Source: Phyto melanocephala
Lineage: Eukaryota > Arthropoda > Insecta > Diptera > Rhinophoridae
Assembly: GCA_941918925.1 (NCBI GenBank)
Contig: OW799237.1
Location: 109,400,515-109,464,514 of the forward strand
DNA length: 64,000 bases
Direction: 5' to 3'
Shown: positions 58,493 to 64,000 of the stretch, one piece after another
Layout: every line of letters begins with the position of its first letter
Numbering within the stretch: the first letter of the stretch is position 1
Made by a program: the position numbers and the translations under genes
Notes under the pieces: model-generated
What the model saw: only the letters and a program-made list of their open reading frames with translations
Database searches by the model: none
Told to the model about the DNA's origin: nothing

Positions 58493-61400
58493 TAGAAAAT
58501 TATAGAAAGTTTTTTTAAGAATCATGAATGAAAAGTTTGTTGAGCCCTATATTGGTATATAGATGCTAATAGTGGACACCAAGTAGATTATAAAACTGCA
58601 TAGGTTACCCTCCCAAGTACTTAGAGACAGGTGCTATACCCTAACAAACAATTGCCCATACACAAAAAAACCTACAGAAAATGGTAAAAAGTTTTTTTGA
58701 ATAATTTTTAAAATATTCGTTGAGCCCTATATTGGCATATGGCCGCTAATAGTGGACATTGAGTAGATTCCAAAAATGCATAGATTACCTTCCCAAGTAC
58801 TTACAGACAGGTGCTATACCCCAACACACATTTGCCAATACACAAAACATCCTATAGAAAATGGTAAAAAGTTTTTTTGAATAATTTTTAAAATATTCGT
58901 TGAGCCCTATATTGGCATATGGCCGCTAATAGTGGACATTGAGTAGATTCCAAAAATGTATAGGTTACCCTCCCAAGTACTTACAGACAGGTGCTATACC
59001 CCAACACACATTTGCCAATACACAAAAAATCCTATAGAAAATGGTAAAAAGTTTTTTTTAATAATTTTTAAAATATTCGTTGAGCCCTATATTGGCATAT
59101 GGCCGCTAATAGTGGACATTGAGTAGATTCCAAAAATGCATAGATTACCTTCCCAAGTACTTACAGACAGGTGCTATACCCCAACACACATTTGCCAATA
59201 CACAAAACATCCTATAGAAAATGGTAAAAAGTTTTTTTGAATAATTTTTAAAATATTCGTTGAGCCCTATATTGGCATATGGCCGCTAATAGGGGACATT
59301 GAGTAGATTCCAAAAATGCATAGATTACCCTCCCAAGTACTTACAGACAGGTGCTATACCCCAACACACATTTGCCAATACACAAAAAATCCTATAGAAA
59401 ATGGTAAAAAATTTTTTTGAATAATTTTTAAAATATTCGTTGAGCCCTATATTGGCATATGGCCGCTAATAGTGGACATTGAGTAGATTCCAAAAATGTA
59501 TAGATTACCCTCCCAAGTACTTACAGACAGGTGCTATACCCCAACACACATTTGCCAATACACAAAAAATCCTATAGAAAATGGTAAAAAGTTTTTTTGA
59601 ATAATTTTTAAAATATTCGTTGAGCCCTATATTGGCATATGGCCGCTAATAGTGGACATTGAGTAGATTCCAAAAATGTATAGATTACCCTCCCAAGTAC
59701 TTACGGACAGGTGCTATACCCCAACACACATTTGCCAATACACAAAAAATCCTATAGAAAATGGTAAAAAGTTTTTTTTGAATAATTTTTAAAATATTCG
59801 TTGAGCCCAATATTGGCATATGGCCGCTAATAGTGGACATTGAGTAGATTCCAAAAATGTATAGATTACCCTCCCAAGTACTTACAGACAGGTGCTATAC
59901 CCCAACACACATTTGCCAATACACAAAAAATCCTATAGAAAATGGTAAAAAGTTTTTTTGAATAATTTTTAAAATATTCGTTGAGCCCTATATTGGCATA
60001 TGGCCGCTAATAGTGGACATTGAGTAGATTCCAAAAATGTATAGATTACCCTCCCAAGTACTTACAGACAGGTGCTATACCCCAACACACATTTGCCAAT
60101 ACACAACAAATCCTATAGAAAATGGTAAAAAGTTTTTTTTTAATAATTTTTAAAATATTCGTTGAGCCCTATATTGGCATATGGCCGCTAATAGTGGACA
60201 TTGAGTAGATTCCAAAAATGTATAGATTACCCTCCCAAGTACTTACAGACAGGTGCTATACCCCAACACACATTTGCCAATACACAACAAATCCTATAGA
60301 AAATGGTAAAAAGTTTTTTTGAATAATTTTTAAAGTATTCGTTGAGCCCTATATTGGCATATGGCCGCTAATAGTGGACATTGAGTAGATTCCAAAAATG
60401 TATAGATTACCCTCCCAAGTACTTACAGACAAGTGCTATACCCCAACACACATTTGCCAATACACAAAAAATCCTATAGAAAATGGTAAAAAGTTTTTTT
60501 GAATAATTTTTAAAATATTCGTTGAGCCCTATATTGGCATATGGCCGCTAATAGTGGACATTGAGTAGATTCCAAAAATGTATAGATTACCCTCCCAAGT
60601 ACTTACAGACAGGTGCTATACCCCAACACACATTTGCCAATACACAACAAATCCTATAGAAAATGGTAAAAAGTTTTTTTGAATAATTTTTAAAATATTC
60701 GTTGAGCCCTATATTGGCATATGGCCGCTAATAGTGGACATTGAGTAGATTCCAAAAATGTATAGATTACCCTCCCAAGTACTTACAGACAGGTGCTATA
60801 CCCCAACACACATTTGCCAATACACAACAAATCCTATAGAAAATGGTAAAAAGTTTTTTTTGAATAATTTTTAAAATATTCGTTGAGCCCTATATTGGCA
60901 TATGGCCGCTAATAGTGGACATTGAGTAGATTCCAAAAATGTATAGATTACCCTCCCAAGTACTTACAGACAGGTGCTATACCCCAACACACATTTGCCA
61001 ATACACAAAAAATCCTATAGAAAATGGTAAAAAGTTTTTTTGAATAATTTTTAAAATATTCGTTGAGCCCTATATTGGCATATGGCCGCTAATAGTGGAC
61101 ATTGAGTAGATTCCAAAAATGTATAGATTACCCTCCCAAGTACTTACAGACAGGTGCTATACCCCAACACACATTTGCCAATACACAAAAAATCCTATAG
61201 AAAATGGTAAAAAGTTTTTTTGAATAATTTTTAAAATATTCGTTGAGCCCTATATTGGCATATGGCCGCTAATAGTGGACATTGAGTAGATTCCAAAAAT
61301 GTATAGATTACCCTCCCAAGTACTTACAGACAGGTGCTATACCCCAACACACATTTGCCAATACACAACAAATCCTATAGAAAATGGTAAAAAGTTTTTT

Positions 61401-62042
61401 TGAATAATTTTTAAAATATTCGTTGAGCCCTATATTGGCATATGGCCGCTAATAGTGGACATTGAGTAGATTCCAAAAATGTATAGATTACCCTCCCAAG
61501 TACTTACAGACAGGTGCTATACCCCAACACACATTTGCCAATACACAACAAATCCTATAGAAAATGGTAAAAAGTTTTTTTGAATAATTTTTAAAGTATT
61601 CGTTGAGCCCTATATTGGCATATGGCCGCTAATAGTGGACATTGAGTAGATTCCAAAAATGTATAGATTACCCTCCCAAGTACTTACAGACAGGTGCTAT
61701 ACCCCAACACACATTTGCCAATACACAAAAAATCCTATAGAAAATGGTAAAAAGTTTTTTTGAATAATTTTTAAAATATTCGTTGAGCCCTATATTGGCA
61801 TATGGCCGCTAATAGTGGACATTGAGTAGATTCCAAAAATGTATAGATTACCCTCCCAAGTACTTACAGACAGGTGCTATACCCCAACACACATTTGCCA
61901 ATACACAACAAATCCTATAGAAAATGGTAAAAAGTTTTTTTGAATAATTTTTAAAATATTCGTTGAGCCCTATATTGGCATATGGCCGCTAATAGTGGAC
62001 ATTGAGTAGATTCCAAAAATGTATAGATTACCCTCCCAAGTA

Positions 62043-62964
62043 AAGGGTGTTTTTTTAAGCCCGATAGAACTTGAAATTGTAAAAAATAACACAAAAAATT
62101 AAATTGTAATCAAAATTTTTTTTTTATTCGAAAGATCAATACGTGACATTAACATTTGAAAATGATTTCGGGCATATGGGCACCGCGGCTGTTCTTGACA
62201 AAGCGCATTCTGGACGTCCGTTGTTTTATCGCAAAATTGTGTTCAGCGATGAGGCGCATTTTTGGCTTAACGGGTTTGTTAATAAGCAAAATTGCCGCAT
62301 ATGGAGCGAGACCAATCCACAAGAGACCCTACAGACTCCATTACATCCAGAAAAATGCACCGTTTGGTGCGGTTTTCACGCTGGTGGCATCATCGGACCT
62401 TATTTCTTCAAAAATTAGGCCGGAGCTCGCGTTACGGTCAATGGAGATCGTTACCGCACCATGATCAATGATTTTTTGTTTGAAAATATGGAAGACATTG
62501 AGCCGGAGGAGATGTGGTTTCAACAGGATGGCGCTACGTGCCATACGGCGAACGCAACCATCGACTTATTGAAATCAAAATTTGACGATAAGTTGATTTC
62601 GAGAAATGGACCTGTCAATTAGCCTCCAAGGTCGTGCGATTTGACACCTCTCGATTATTTCCTGTGGGGCTACGTGAAGTCACTGGTTTATGCTGATAAA
62701 CCAGCAACAATTGACGCCTTGGAGGCCAGCATTGTTCGTGTTATTCGTGACATACGGCCAGCAGTGCTCGAAAAAGTGGCCCAAAATTGGACGTCCAGAA
62801 TGCGCTTCGTCAAGAACAGCCGCGGTGCCCATATGCCCGAAATCATTTTCAAATGTTAATGTCACGTATTGATCTTTCGAATAAAAAAAAAATTTGATTA
62901 CAATTTAATTTTTTGTGTTATTTTTTACAATTTAAAGTTCTATCGGGCTTAAAAAAACACCCTT
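62043..62964 (+). mobile_element. mariner with 177-bp inverted ends, inserted in the satellite
   Basis: Ends are AAGGGTGTTTTTTTAAGC and its inverse; TA lies at 62041-42 and 62965-66 and the satellite sequence resumes exactly across it (CCCTCCCAAGTA/CTTACAG). The first ~177 bases (62043-62219) are the inverted complement of the last ~176 (62789-62964), including coding sequence for the transposase C-terminus (GGCATATGGGCACCGCGGC). Thus the 5' end and the helix-turn-helix coding part have been replaced by an inverted copy of the 3' end, and the element could fold into a long hairpin. Confidence 0.92.
62228..62859 (+). pseudogene. mariner transposase catalytic domain, DD41D type, two stops
   Basis: A single plus-strand frame reads KIVFSDEAHFWLNGFVNKQN, HPEKCTVWCGFHAGGIIGPY, EMWFQQDGATCHTANATIDL, RSCDLTPLDYFLWGYVKSLV and RGAHMPEIIFKC at the end. 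All three catalytic Asp residues are present (SDEAH, QQDGA, TPLDY). I count 41 residues between the second and third, which fits the DD41D groups (rosa-like) rather than DD34D mariners. Two in-frame TAG codons, at 62416-62418 and in 'VN*PPRS' (a TGG in relatives), and loss of the whole N-terminal DNA-binding region make it inactive. The lack of frameshifts suggests it was intact fairly recently. Confidence 0.9.
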
Positions 62965-63293
62965 TACTTACAGACAGGTGCTATACCCCAACACACATTT
63001 GCCAATACACAAAAAATCCTATAGAAAATGGTAAAAAGTTTTTTTGAATAATTTTTAAAATATTCGTTGAGCCCTATATTGGCATATGGCCGCTAATAGT
63101 GGACATTGAGTGGATTCCAAAAATGTATAGATAACCCTCCCAAGTACTTACAGACAGGTGTTATACCCCAACACACAATTGCCCATGTAAAAATCCAATA
63201 GGAAATGGTAGAATTTTTGAGAATTTTTAATGAAAAAATCGTTGAACACTAAAATGTCAATTGACCACTAATAGGATTAATAAAAAGGACTCC

Positions 63294-64000
63294 AAATATA
63301 ATTCATATAAACAAGTTTTTATCTTATATGTGTGCAAATATTAAAAATAAAATATATTAGCAGTAATGTTTCTGTTTTATTTACTTTTTTTAATTGGGGT
63401 GGGTTTTAAGTGTTGTGTACTCTAAAAAAAAAACGTAATTTTTAGATTTGGTAAAAGCACACAAATAGCAAATTTTTATGGTTTAAAGACGTATAGTGAA
63501 ATGATTAAAAGATGGTGTAATTATGTGTTCCCTAAATTAAAAAAAAATGTTTATATCTAAAACTTTTATTTGCGAAAAATAAAATATAAATTAAAAAAGT
63601 AAAAGTTTTACAAATACAAATTAATAATTTGTAGAGATTTTGTCATAAATTTTGCCATTTAATAAATACAAAAATTTAAATCATAGACAAAAAAACTTGT
63701 TTTATATAAAACTTACTAGTGGCCCGGTAGGGACAATTGGTTCCTCTTTCAATGTATAGCTCCACTTAGAAGGCATTTTCGGACATTTGAACTTTAAGGA
63801 GGTAAAAACGGGTAAAAGGGGTAATCTTATACATACTTATCTAAAATGATACAAATTAAATTAAAAAGTATTGTAATTTGCACAAAAAATAAGCTGACAG
63901 GTGTCTGGCCTTTTTTTAATTTTCAACCCCGAAGGGAAAAAAACTTTTTTGGTAACTTCCAAACACATAAATCTAGGAAAAAAAATTAAACTGTATTACT
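63294..64000. other. No gene seen
   Basis: AT-rich flank beyond the satellite; nothing recognised. Confidence 0.5.

Larger units (their letters stand above)
58493..63293. repeat. 180-bp satellite array, ~21 units
   Basis: A unit of 180 bp (some 181) recurs head-to-tail; landmark words are CGTTGAGCCCTATATTGGCA, GGCCGCTAATAGTGGACATT and GACAGGTGCTATACCCCAAC. About 20 units precede the mariner insertion at 62043-62964 and one full plus one degraded unit follow it. Central units differ at only a few positions while the first (58540) and last (63240) are clearly diverged, as expected if unequal exchange homogenises the middle. No coding capacity. Confidence 0.97.

Noticed and set aside
58493..63293. 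CRISPR-like or protein-coding tandem repeat
   Set aside because: Units are contiguous 180-bp repeats without spacers and have stops in all frames; this is satellite DNA in a eukaryotic context.

Overview
The window looks like nuclear DNA of a higher fly (cyclorrhaphan Diptera, probably a calyptrate). It is very AT-rich. Its only convincing host gene is a ZAD plus C2H2 zinc-finger protein with a fly-type intron. Most of the rest is interspersed repeats containing the fly 'mini-me' core (CGACCCCATAAAGTATATA followed by GTCY repeats), the signature of DINE-1/HINE elements. The genus cannot be told from sequence alone.

Layout. 1-12 kb: fragments and copies of a HINE (Helentron-associated) family, a TIR element (MITE-C) split by a HINE, an (ATGT)n microsatellite and a decayed mariner. 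12-14.1 kb: a small Helitron with canonical ends, a second decayed mariner and two Helitron 5' ends. 14.5-25.1 kb: HINE copies alternate with a piggyBac-like remnant, a TA-flanked MITE, a mariner deletion derivative nested in another TIR element, and a 2.1-kb dispersed repeat carrying two nested insertions. 25.7-26.9 kb: a 1.18-kb P-like element with a THAP domain and an 8-bp target duplication. 27-31.3 kb: two further HINE subfamilies and a MITE. 31.3-36.6 kb: an AT-rich stretch with no recognisable gene.

37.8-43.8 kb holds the zinc-finger gene. Exon 1 (poly-Q) is joined across a ~4-kb intron, in phase 0, to exon 2 (acidic region, ZAD, four zinc fingers). The intron has collected a mariner remnant, a tRNA-derived SINE and two TIR elements, one ending about 57 bases before the splice acceptor. 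Downstream lie mariner, hAT-like, SINE, RNase-H LINE and possible P-like remnants, then a 1.85-kb HINE of a second subfamily containing a nested mariner derivative.

57.4-58.0 kb is a TIR element with a MADF-domain exon. 58.5-63.3 kb is a 180-bp satellite array interrupted at a TA by a 922-bp mariner whose left end is an inverted copy of its own 3' coding end. Apart from the zinc-finger gene there is no pathway or operon; the window is mainly a record of layered transposition. I list transposon protein remnants as pseudogenes or as parts of elements, not as host genes.
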